From Euryarchaeota archaeon UBA59 (lineage in GTDB: Archaea; Thermoplasmatota; Poseidoniia; Poseidoniales; Thalassarchaeaceae), in contig DAVI01000107.1 of NCBI GenBank assembly GCA_002505495.1, positions 1 through 6,816 of the forward strand: a DNA stretch of 6,816 nt, read 5' to 3'. Below the pieces are notes generated by a model. It searched no databases. It was not told where the DNA came from and was given only the letters and a program-made list of their open reading frames with translations. A program made the position numbers and the translations under genes. Positions 1 through 4,975 of this stretch are shown here, in pieces (position 1 is the stretch's first letter; each line of letters opens with the position of its first letter).

Positions 1-401
1 GAGAGCAACTTGACGATGACTGCGGCGGAAATCACCTCTCCCCCTTGAAATCGCTTGTCCTGTCGACTATACCCGAAGTAGGGTACTGCAAGGAATATCC
101 CCGGTCCTGACGCCTCTAGGACCTCAGGTCCCTCACCCTTCAGGTTCCTCAGGTCTCCAGAACGGACGTCGTGTACCGCCTCCAACATCAGAAGTGCTTC
201 AACGATTCCGGAATCAGGGAAGGTGGTGGCTACGATGACGACAGGTTCGGAGCGAACCGCATCGATACTATGGGAAGGGATTCTCACATATCCCTCAGAG
301 TCAGGGAATCGACGTGCCTCAAGTGGATGGTGCTCCCACCCTAGTTCGGCGGCGAGCGCTTCGGCAAGGGCACCAGAGTTGCTCCCCGAGACTACCGGCA
401 T
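1..401 (-). CDS. prs: Ribose-phosphate pyrophosphokinase (PRPP synthetase), N-terminal part, cut by the window edge
   Basis: The enzyme transfers pyrophosphate from ATP to ribose 5-phosphate, giving PRPP for nucleotide, histidine and tryptophan synthesis in the cytosol. I translated the minus strand from an ATG at 401-399 and read 133 codons to the edge without a stop. Near residues 5-36 come GSNSGALAEALAAELG and RRFPDSE, matching the family's N-terminal GN/GS turn and FSDGE-type loop. VVIVATTFPD (54-63) resembles the usual IFIIQST strand. VPYFGYSRQDKRF (106-118) is the family's PYFGYARQDR signature with its ATP-binding Arg-Gln, followed by GEVISA. An in-frame TGA lies four codons upstream, and GAGG lies 7 nt before the ATG, which together fix the start. 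About 16 extra residues (around 81-99) precede the PYFGY strand compared with bacterial enzymes. The C-terminal PRPP-binding half is outside the window. It lies downstream of tRNA-Ile on the same strand with a 120-bp gap. Family assignment is firm. Confidence 0.93.
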   Translation of the reverse strand, partial: MPVVSGSNSGALAEALAAELGWEHHPLEARRFPDSEGYVRIPSHSIDAVRSEPVVIVATTFPDSGIVEALLMLEAVHDVRSGDLRNLKGEGPEVLEASGPGIFLAVPYFGYSRQDKRFQGGEVISAAVIVKLL

Positions 402-521
402 CCGCTCCCCTCATACTCTGTGACCGGCGGCCCGTTCAAGTCTTTTCCGAATCGAATGGGTCGACTATGGCATGGGAATAAGATGAGAGTAGCCCTGACG
501 CCGTCCTTTGAAATCCCTGAA

Positions 522-596
522 TGGGCGAAGCAGGATTTGAACCTGCGACCTCCCGGTTATCAGCCGGGTGCTCCAACCAGCCTAAGCTACCCGCCC
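522..596 (-). tRNA. trnI-GAU: tRNA-Ile (GAU anticodon), no intron, CCA not encoded
   Basis: The minus strand folds into a full cloverleaf. The 7-bp acceptor stem is GGGCGGG with TTCGCCC (two G-U pairs) and discriminator A at 522. The D arm carries GGTTGG. The anticodon stem is CCCGG/CCGGG around loop CTGATAA, giving anticodon GAU for AUC/AUU isoleucine codons. The T arm is GCAGG-TTCAAAT-CCTGC. The bases after the discriminator are TTC, so CCA must be added after transcription, as is common in archaea. The variable loop is short (class I). It sits between the PRC-barrel gene (53 bp upstream) and prs. Confidence 0.97.
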
Positions 597-601
597 AAGG
601 G

Positions 602-624
602 CGAGCCGGGCGACTCAAGGCTCG
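602..624 (-). other. Short inverted repeat between the PRC-barrel gene and tRNA-Ile
   Basis: CGAGCC (602-607) pairs with GGCTCG (619-624) around an 11-nt loop. A GC-rich 6-bp stem could mark the end of the upstream transcript or act in tRNA 5' processing. There is no T-tract after it, so a terminator role is not supported. Confidence 0.3.
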
Positions 625-633
625 GAATTAACG
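624..633 (-). promoter_or_regulatory. Possible TATA-like box for tRNA-Ile
   Basis: The minus strand reads CGTTAATTCC here, 28-37 bases upstream of the tRNA 5' end, the distance expected for an archaeal TATA box when transcription starts at or near the tRNA. It is the only AT-rich stretch in the 53-bp gap. The match is short and read by eye only. Confidence 0.35.
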
Positions 634-649
634 ATGCCGGTGCGGCCGT

Positions 650-1240
650 TCACTCTTCTTCGAAGAAGTCAGAGTTGAGTTTCAGGTAGGAGGGTAGCCC
701 CATCATCTTCTCAAAAGTCCTTGACAGCACAATCTCGTCCAGCCTCGCTCGCGTGCGCGCCAAGAAGCCGACTGGTACATTCACAGTCTCCTCTAGGTCG
801 TATCGCCGCCTCACGTTCGAGCGGGTCTTGACTGCGACCCCTCGGTAGGAGCGCTTGATTTTCACAAGTCCAATAACGACTCCGAGTTCCATACCTTGGC
901 TGTCCAAGACAGCGCGATCGAGTAACTCGTCTGGCGAGTAAAGTTGCTCATCGATCCTCACGGTGTTTCTCCATCTCCTCTGCAGTTCTCTCATCGACTT
1001 CGACAACTTCACAGTCCCGTCTGCCTGGATGCTGTGTAGCAACTCCTTAGACAACGGGGCAAATTCCGCGGGCTTTCGCATGTACTCGTCCGCGACACCT
1101 GGCTCGACGAGGAGTCGCATTGACTGGACTCGCTCCTCGTTCGGGTGGTACCTCTCTCCGACTATCACTCCTACACGGGTTTGGTTCACGAAAACCTCCC
1201 GCTGTAACAACTCCTGTATTCTGAACGAATCTTCTGACAT
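650..1240 (-). CDS. Tandem PRC-barrel-like protein of unknown function
   Basis: The protein is 196 aa, soluble, charged, with no signal peptide or membrane segment. Two stretches look like PRC-barrel domains. The first spans about residues 10-80 (LLQREVFVNQTRVGVIVGER, then APLSKELLHS and DGTVKLS). The second spans about 105-175 (ELLDRAVLDSQGMELGVVIG, then VPVGFL and DEIVLS). Each has the V-x-(D/N)-x-x-G/R-x-x-(L/V)-G-V-V turn and the VP...(V/I)xLS close typical of the family. PRC barrels occur in RimM, in photosynthetic reaction-centre H subunits and in many archaeal proteins that act as protein- or RNA-binding modules; which applies here cannot be told. I chose the ATG at 1240, ten residues before the first barrel. 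In-frame ATGs at 1276 and 1273 would add a 12-residue tail containing two Cys, and a TATA-like box near 1308 would suit a leaderless transcript from there, so the longer 208-aa form is possible. The C-terminus is acidic (FFEEE). Confidence 0.72.
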   Translation of the reverse strand: MSEDSFRIQELLQREVFVNQTRVGVIVGERYHPNEERVQSMRLLVEPGVADEYMRKPAEFAPLSKELLHSIQADGTVKLSKSMRELQRRWRNTVRIDEQLYSPDELLDRAVLDSQGMELGVVIGLVKIKRSYRGVAVKTRSNVRRRYDLEETVNVPVGFLARTRARLDEIVLSRTFEKMMGLPSYLKLNSDFFEEE

Positions 1241-1303
1241 TCTTTCACATCCATTTCTTCCGGTGCATCCCATCACTCGGTTATAGACCGACGGACAGAA
1301 TCA

Positions 1304-1313
1304 GTATATTAAC
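1304..1313 (-). promoter_or_regulatory. Possible TATA box for the PRC-barrel gene
   Basis: The minus strand reads GTTAATATAC, close to the archaeal TATA consensus. A start site about 25 bases downstream would fall near 1280, just before the ATGs at 1276/1273. A second AT-rich candidate, GTCTATAACC (1279-1288), would instead give a 15-20 nt leader for the ATG at 1240. The choice between them affects which start codon is used. Confidence 0.4.
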
Positions 1314-1338
1314 TATCGCCCGTATAATACAAATTGGT

Positions 1339-1380
1339 TAGTCAATTGGAAAAGACGGATAATCACTGACTAGTCAATTG
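1339..1380. repeat. Direct repeat TAGTCAATTG, two copies 32 bp apart
   Basis: TAGTCAATTG occurs exactly at 1339-1348 and 1371-1380. The second copy continues into GTCAATTGAC (1373-1382), a perfect 10-bp palindrome. The 32-bp centre-to-centre spacing is about three helical turns, so proteins bound at both would face the same side of the DNA. This suggests operator sites for a dimeric regulator, by inference. Confidence 0.5.
1342..1364 (+). repeat. Composite CAATTGG/ACGGATAATC element, copy 1
   Basis: The element starts TCAATTGGA and ends GACGGATAATC, 23 bp in all. Its partner is at 1499-1520. The two share both outer blocks exactly and differ only in the A-rich centre, where copy 1 is one base longer. 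Two conserved half-elements with a variable middle is what a bipartite protein-binding site would look like; the binding protein is unknown. Confidence 0.6.
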
Positions 1381-1390
1381 ACAAATTTAT

Positions 1391-1439
1391 TTTCTCATAA
1401 CTGAGCAAAATGTCTCATTTCAATTGATATCATGAGAAA
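1391..1439. repeat. Spaced 8-bp inverted repeat TTTCTCAT / ATGAGAAA
   Basis: TTTCTCAT (1391-1398) and ATGAGAAA (1432-1439) are exact reverse complements separated by 33 bp. A nested TCTCAT (1413-1418) can also pair with ATGAGA (1432-1437), with CAATTG (1421-1426) in the loop. This may be an operator or a small structured RNA segment; it could also be chance in AT-rich DNA. Confidence 0.35.
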
Positions 1440-1498
1440 CTGCGAACTAAGTTTACAATACGGATAACGCGAATATGGGGTCTAGGGAACTCGCGCAA

Positions 1499-1520
1499 TC
1501 AATTGGAATAACGGATAATC
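1499..1520 (+). repeat. Composite CAATTGG/ACGGATAATC element, copy 2
   Basis: This 22-bp copy starts TCAATTGGA and ends AACGGATAATC, in the same orientation as the copy at 1342-1364 and 157 bp from it. A partial relative lacking the CAATTGG block, ATACGGATAAC, lies between them at 1458-1468. Confidence 0.6.
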
Positions 1521-1623
1521 TACTTGTTCGAGGGGGTAATTCTCACTCCCGCCGCCTTAGGTTCGGAATGTGGCAAAAATCGGGAGAATTCAATTTGTTC
1601 TAGCTACTGACCAGCCGTCGATT

Positions 1624-1641
1624 GGATTGATCAGGCAATCC
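1624..1641. repeat. Short hairpin GGATTG-ATCAGG-CAATCC upstream of lat
   Basis: A perfect 6-bp stem (GGATTG 1624-1629, CAATCC 1636-1641) encloses a 6-base loop. It sits about 25 bp upstream of the best TATA-like sequence for lat, a position suited to an activator or repressor site. Evidence is the symmetry alone. Confidence 0.3.
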
Positions 1642-1664
1642 CTAAACTGACATGGTTCTGCCGA

Positions 1665-1674
1665 CGAAATATAG
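1665..1674 (+). promoter_or_regulatory. Possible BRE/TATA element for lat
   Basis: CGAAATATAG combines a purine-rich BRE-like CGAAA with ATATA. A start site near 1697 would leave a leader of about 48 nt to the GTG at 1745 or 110 nt to the ATG at 1808. A weaker alternative is TTGAATATTT at 1689-1698, next to the last CAATTG motif. Confidence 0.35.
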
Positions 1675-1807
1675 GGATGGAATTCCAATTGAATATTTGA
1701 TTTTCGAATAGGAATTACCCACAAGTGCACCAGATGTATTCCCTGTGGTGATAGTGAGCAACCTCACTCATCGGCAATCCCATAAGCGGGAGTTGCCGCA
1801 CGCGTGC

Positions 1808-3145
1808 ATGGCCGGTTGCTCTCCCGACTCGGTTCACTCAACGTTGGACAAATACATTCTCGCAGATGGCTACGAGTTTGTTGTCGACTTGGACCGCTCA
1901 CACGGTAGTCGACTTCACGACAGCAGAGCTGACAGGGATATTCTCGACATGTTCTCCTGCTTCTCTTCGCTACCCATCGGATGGAACCATCCCAAGTTGG
2001 TTGAGATGGAACCTAGGCTCGGACGAATTGCGGTCAACAACATCACCAACAGCGACCTCTATTCGATTGAGATGGCGGATGCAATCGACACGATCGGAAG
2101 GATTGCCAAGCCAGACCACATGTCCCACATGTTCTTCATCGCCGGCGGTGCTCTTGGAGTCGAGAACTCACTGAAGGCAGCGATGGATTGGAAGCAACAG
2201 GATCGTTCTCGAAAGGGCCTCCCTGGGGATGACGGACATCCCGAGGTGAGCATAGCCCACTTCGAGGAGGCCTTCCACGGCCGCACTGGCTACACGATGT
2301 CGCTCACCAACACCGACCCCACAAAGACAGACCGCTTCGCAAAGTTCGACTGGCCCCGCATTCCAAACCCCAAGATACGGTTCCCTCTCGACGAGGCTGA
2401 GTCATCACGGTTGGCTGGTGCCGAGTCCGAGGCGATAGAGAGCCTGCACGCTGCAGCCGAGGCAAATCCTGACCAGATTGCAGCGGTCATCATCGAGCCT
2501 ATTCAGGGAGAAGGTGGTGACAACCACTTCCGCCCACAGTTCCTCCAGGAATTGGAGAGGGCGACCCACGATGTCGGAGCGCTGTTCATCGTGGATGAGG
2601 TGCAGACCGGCGTCGGAGGAACTGGGAAGATGTGGGCGTATGAGCACTATGGAATCAAGCCGGACCTACTGGCGTTCGGCAAGAAGCTGCAGGTTTGCGG
2701 GATGATGGGCGGCGAGCCGATTACCGACAACGAGGACAATGTCTTCGATACAAGTAGCAGAATCAACTCCACTTTTGGGGGAAATCTGGTCGACATGGTA
2801 CGCGGTGCAGTCTGCCTTGAGGTGATTGAGGAAGAGGGACTGCTCGCAAACGCGACGAAGGTTGGCGGTGACCTGTTGAAGGGCTTGAACGAACTTGGAG
2901 AGCGCCATGAAATCATCAGCAATGTGCGCGGCAAGGGTCTCTTCGCCGCCTTCACCTTACCTGACAAGGCAACGCGCGACACATTCAGAATGCAAGCCCT
3001 CGAAGACGGGCTTCTTGCTCTCAACTCTGGTTCTGACAGCATCCGATTGCGCCCCTGTCTCAACTTGAGTGCTGATGAGGCTGATGAGGCGCTGGCAATC
3101 TTTGAACAGACGACCAAGCTCATTGAATCCTTGCAAGTCGCCTGA
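1808..3145 (+). CDS. lat: L-lysine 6-aminotransferase (lysine epsilon-transaminase), PLP-dependent class III
   Basis: The family moves the epsilon-amino group of L-lysine to 2-oxoglutarate, giving glutamate and alpha-aminoadipate 6-semialdehyde, which cyclises to piperideine-6-carboxylate. The protein follows the mycobacterial Lat from end to end as I recall that sequence: PDSVH...LADG near residues 6-21, FHGRTGYTMSLTNT (156-169, substrate-side Arg159), FAKFDWPRI (177-185), EPIQGEGGDNHFRP (230-243), IVDEVQTG (261-268, Asp263 for the PLP ring nitrogen), AFGKKLQVCG (289-298, PLP Lys most likely K293) and INSTFGGN (319-326). From the ATG at 1808 it is 445 aa, close to the usual ~450, with the family's short lead before VH; the frame stays open up to GTG codons at 1745-1754, so a 466-aa form is possible. 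It is soluble. An SDR-like gene follows after 9 bp. Physiological role could be lysine breakdown or precursor supply; family identity is secure. Confidence 0.93.
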   Translation: MAGCSPDSVHSTLDKYILADGYEFVVDLDRSHGSRLHDSRADRDILDMFSCFSSLPIGWNHPKLVEMEPRLGRIAVNNITNSDLYSIEMADAIDTIGRIAKPDHMSHMFFIAGGALGVENSLKAAMDWKQQDRSRKGLPGDDGHPEVSIAHFEEAFHGRTGYTMSLTNTDPTKTDRFAKFDWPRIPNPKIRFPLDEAESSRLAGAESEAIESLHAAAEANPDQIAAVIIEPIQGEGGDNHFRPQFLQELERATHDVGALFIVDEVQTGVGGTGKMWAYEHYGIKPDLLAFGKKLQVCGMMGGEPITDNEDNVFDTSSRINSTFGGNLVDMVRGAVCLEVIEEEGLLANATKVGGDLLKGLNELGERHEIISNVRGKGLFAAFTLPDKATRDTFRMQALEDGLLALNSGSDSIRLRPCLNLSADEADEALAIFEQTTKLIESLQVA

Positions 3146-3154
3146 GGGAAATCG

Positions 3155-3823
3155 ATGGTAGGAGTCCTCCTGCTCGGACGACAGACGCCATTTGGAACTG
3201 CCCTCGCTGAAAGGCTCGAGCGTGTGGGCATCGACACCGACTCGGATGACGGAATCCGTATCAGCTGTTGGGATGGAAGTGAATCGCCAAGTTCTGACCT
3301 GTTGATTCGTCCTTCCTCCGCTCCAGAACCACTCGCTGAACACACCTGCAGACTGGTCATCCACGACCTCTACCTGCCAAGTGGGGTGGGTGATTGGGGT
3401 CCGACTGACATCGTTGACCGATTGGAGTGGTTGGATGCAGGGGCGGAAGGCGAACCTCCGGCAGGGTCACCTCGTCACTATGTCCACATCAGGGATGCGG
3501 TTGATGCCGTGGCCGCGCTACTCAAGGTGATGCCGTCCGGCAGGCTCGATATGTGCGGCCGCCGATGCTGGAGTCATCAAGCGACCTGTGAGGAGTTGGG
3601 AATGCTGTGGGCGCGGTTCCAGGCTGCAGTCGACCACTCCTTTCAAATCGAACATCTTGAGGTGTTTGAACCGAAGACCGAACCCGCAGAAAGGGTTGAG
3701 CGGCCAGACTTGGCCCCACTTCATTCAGCGCTGGAAGATGCTGGTACGATGGGCTGGCACCCTCTGGTCCCCTTCAGGGTCGGACTGATGGAGTGCATCG
3801 CTGAACACATCGAAGGCGAGTAG
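3155..3823 (+). CDS. Degenerate extended-SDR / NAD-dependent epimerase-like protein lacking the catalytic core
   Basis: The protein is 222 aa; extended SDR epimerases are usually about 300-330. Three family landmarks remain. Residues 2-25 (VGVLLLGRQTPFGTALAERL...) match the first strand and GxxGxxG turn, but the middle glycine is Thr11. HYVHIRDAVDAVAALL (108-123) matches the conserved (F/Y)VHVDDVxxA segment. MGWHPLVPFRVGLMECI (199-215) matches the closing LGWxPxxxxxxGL helix. Between the first and second landmarks about 100 residues are missing, including the strands that carry the catalytic Ser/Thr and the YxxxK pair; I see no YxxxK. The region after residue 68 (LVIHDLYLPSG) resembles the 'lRxxNVYGPG' strand, placing the deletion just before it. 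The start is clear: ATG 9 bp after the lat stop, with GAGG 7 nt upstream, so the two are probably co-transcribed. A catalytic dehydrogenase role is unlikely; a binding, regulatory or structural role is possible. Assignment is by remote similarity. Confidence 0.65.
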   Translation: MVGVLLLGRQTPFGTALAERLERVGIDTDSDDGIRISCWDGSESPSSDLLIRPSSAPEPLAEHTCRLVIHDLYLPSGVGDWGPTDIVDRLEWLDAGAEGEPPAGSPRHYVHIRDAVDAVAALLKVMPSGRLDMCGRRCWSHQATCEELGMLWARFQAAVDHSFQIEHLEVFEPKTEPAERVERPDLAPLHSALEDAGTMGWHPLVPFRVGLMECIAEHIEGE

Positions 3824-3865
3824 GATCATTCCGAGAGAGAGTCCGGTATCCCGGGAGCGCCATCG

Positions 3866-4903
3866 TCACTGAGAGAAAAGGTCGGCACCGAGTAGCGGCA
3901 GAAGGACGGAAGCGTCCCCCTCAACAACGACCTGTGGCGCATCGGCTCGAACCTTGCCCCAACTGATGGCCTCTCTCAACCGAGCCCCAGAGAGCGAGCC
4001 ATCGTGCTCGGTCGCGGTGGTAATCTGCACTGCTGAGTCAAGGCCACCTCGGTATTGATTCCACCAGATGACATGATGCTTGCTGATTCCTCCACCCACC
4101 ATGAGCGCGTGGGAGGAGTCTGCGGTCCAGACGAGGTCGGAGAGCAGTTGTTGGTCGGCGAGCAGGTCGAGGTTGAAGTCGGAGGAGCGCTGTCTGTGCA
4201 TGAACAATTGAGCCCCCACCGAGCCGTCATAGATTCCCGGGATGACAATTGGAATCCGGTGCTTAGCGGCCCAATGGAGAAGAGAGGATTCGTCATCGAT
4301 CCTATCGCCAATCGCCCAACAGAGTTCGACACTCCCAAAGCCCTGCCAAGGGTTTTCGGGGTTGGATTCCCGCCTCTCATCCTCGATTTCCTGCAGCATC
4401 GGCATGAGGACCCCTTCGATGGTCTCCCCGTAACTTGAGTTGGGCACGATGACATTTCCGAGTCGGTTCAACCCTTTCTCACCAAGTTCGACGTCATCTA
4501 ACTCGAAGGAGCCATGGAAGTAATCCGCATGGCTGCGCGCGAGGTCATGGTCGAGGGTCCCACAGGTGGTGATGACGACATTGAACCTCTGTCGCTTGAG
4601 TGCCTCGACGAAGAAGCCACGGGTTCCTGTTGCACACAGACAGGCGGGGAAGGAGAGCCAGTTCAGGTGGCCGGTTTTGCTTTCAGGCGAAGTGACGGCC
4701 TCGGAATCCGCTTCCGAATCAGTTAGAGGAGAAGCGTCATCCAAAGCCTCGAACATCTCACGGAGAAGGTCACGGGCGAGAGCTAACTTGGTGGCGGTGA
4801 ATCCACCCGCATTCGACATCTGGTCGAGCAGCGAGCCCGCTCCGGTCAGAGCGGCGAAGTCGTAGTCCTTCACCGGCAGGTCGAACTCATCAGTCTCAAC
4901 CAT
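3866..4903 (-). CDS. dys: Deoxyhypusine synthase
   Basis: The enzyme uses NAD and spermidine to transfer an aminobutyl group to one lysine of initiation factor aIF5A, the first step of hypusine formation in the cytosol. The 345-aa protein matches the human enzyme along its length as I recall it: DYDF (13-16), GGFTATKLALA (33-43), GTRGFFVEAL (93-102), VVITTCGTLDHDLA (109-122), GLNRLGNVIVPNSSY (144-158), IPGIYDGSVG (221-230), VGGGISKHH (269-277), EHDGSLSGA (299-307) and EAISWGKVR (311-319), whose Lys317 aligns with the catalytic Lys329 of human DHS. Active-site residues appear intact. An acidic, Ser-rich insert lies at about 53-76. I chose the ATG at 4903, with GGTGG 5 nt upstream; the frame extends to a TTG at 4948, less likely. 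It follows rimK on the same strand after 72 bp and converges with the SDR-like gene, 42 bp apart. No terminator is obvious in that gap. Confidence 0.95.
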   Translation of the reverse strand: MVETDEFDLPVKDYDFAALTGAGSLLDQMSNAGGFTATKLALARDLLREMFEALDDASPLTDSEADSEAVTSPESKTGHLNWLSFPACLCATGTRGFFVEALKRQRFNVVITTCGTLDHDLARSHADYFHGSFELDDVELGEKGLNRLGNVIVPNSSYGETIEGVLMPMLQEIEDERRESNPENPWQGFGSVELCWAIGDRIDDESSLLHWAAKHRIPIVIPGIYDGSVGAQLFMHRQRSSDFNLDLLADQQLLSDLVWTADSSHALMVGGGISKHHVIWWNQYRGGLDSAVQITTATEHDGSLSGARLREAISWGKVRADAPQVVVEGDASVLLPLLGADLFSQ

Positions 4904-4975
4904 GGAACCCACCGAGAGGCCCTTCCGCCATGAATGAAACGGTTCCAATTATCTCTCGGAGTGTTCGAAAGAAAG

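Larger units (their letters stand above)
1241..1807. other. Long AT-rich spacer between divergent genes, rich in CAATTG motifs
   Basis: This stretch is visibly more AT-rich than its surroundings and holds no convincing gene on either strand. The longest small frame I read is 42 codons (1475-1603, plus strand), with no ribosome site and no recognisable product. Five CAATTG palindromes begin at 1343, 1375, 1421, 1500 and 1686. ACGGATAA-type words occur three times (1355-1362, 1511-1518, and within ATACGGATAAC at 1458-1468). It lies between the minus-strand PRC-barrel gene and plus-strand lat, so it should contain both promoters and any shared operators. Length and repeat content are unusual for a compact archaeal genome. 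Confidence 0.75.

Noticed and set aside
223..423. Open plus-strand frame of 66 codons
   Set aside because: It is the complement of prs, whose minus-strand reading carries clear family motifs.
420..689. Frames crossing the tRNA (420-689 plus, 436-618 minus)
   Set aside because: Translations such as DLNLRPPGYQPGAPTS are the familiar false proteins produced by reading through a tRNA gene.
1342..1364. Similarity of CAATTGGAAAAGACGG to archaeal origin-recognition boxes (TCCAnTGGAAAC-type)
   Set aside because: The spacing between TCC and GGA differs, the G-string following an ORB is missing, the copies do not form an inverted pair around an unwinding element, and no orc1/cdc6 gene is in the window.
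1475..1603. 42-codon plus-strand frame in the spacer
   Set aside because: No ribosome site, contains one of the repeated elements, sequence matches nothing I recognise, and its length is expected by chance.
2647..3364. Two long minus-strand frames (2647-3360 and 2957-3364)
   Set aside because: They are antisense to lat and the SDR-like gene; composition (Ser/Arg/Pro-rich) is that of a shadow frame and lat is strongly conserved there.
3824..3865. TCCCGGGA palindrome (3849-3856) as a terminator between convergent genes
   Set aside because: Only 4-bp arms with no loop, and no T-tract on the plus strand; a terminator cannot be claimed.
4055..4438. Open plus-strand frame of 127 codons
   Set aside because: Lies wholly within deoxyhypusine synthase on the other strand, which is conserved along this stretch.
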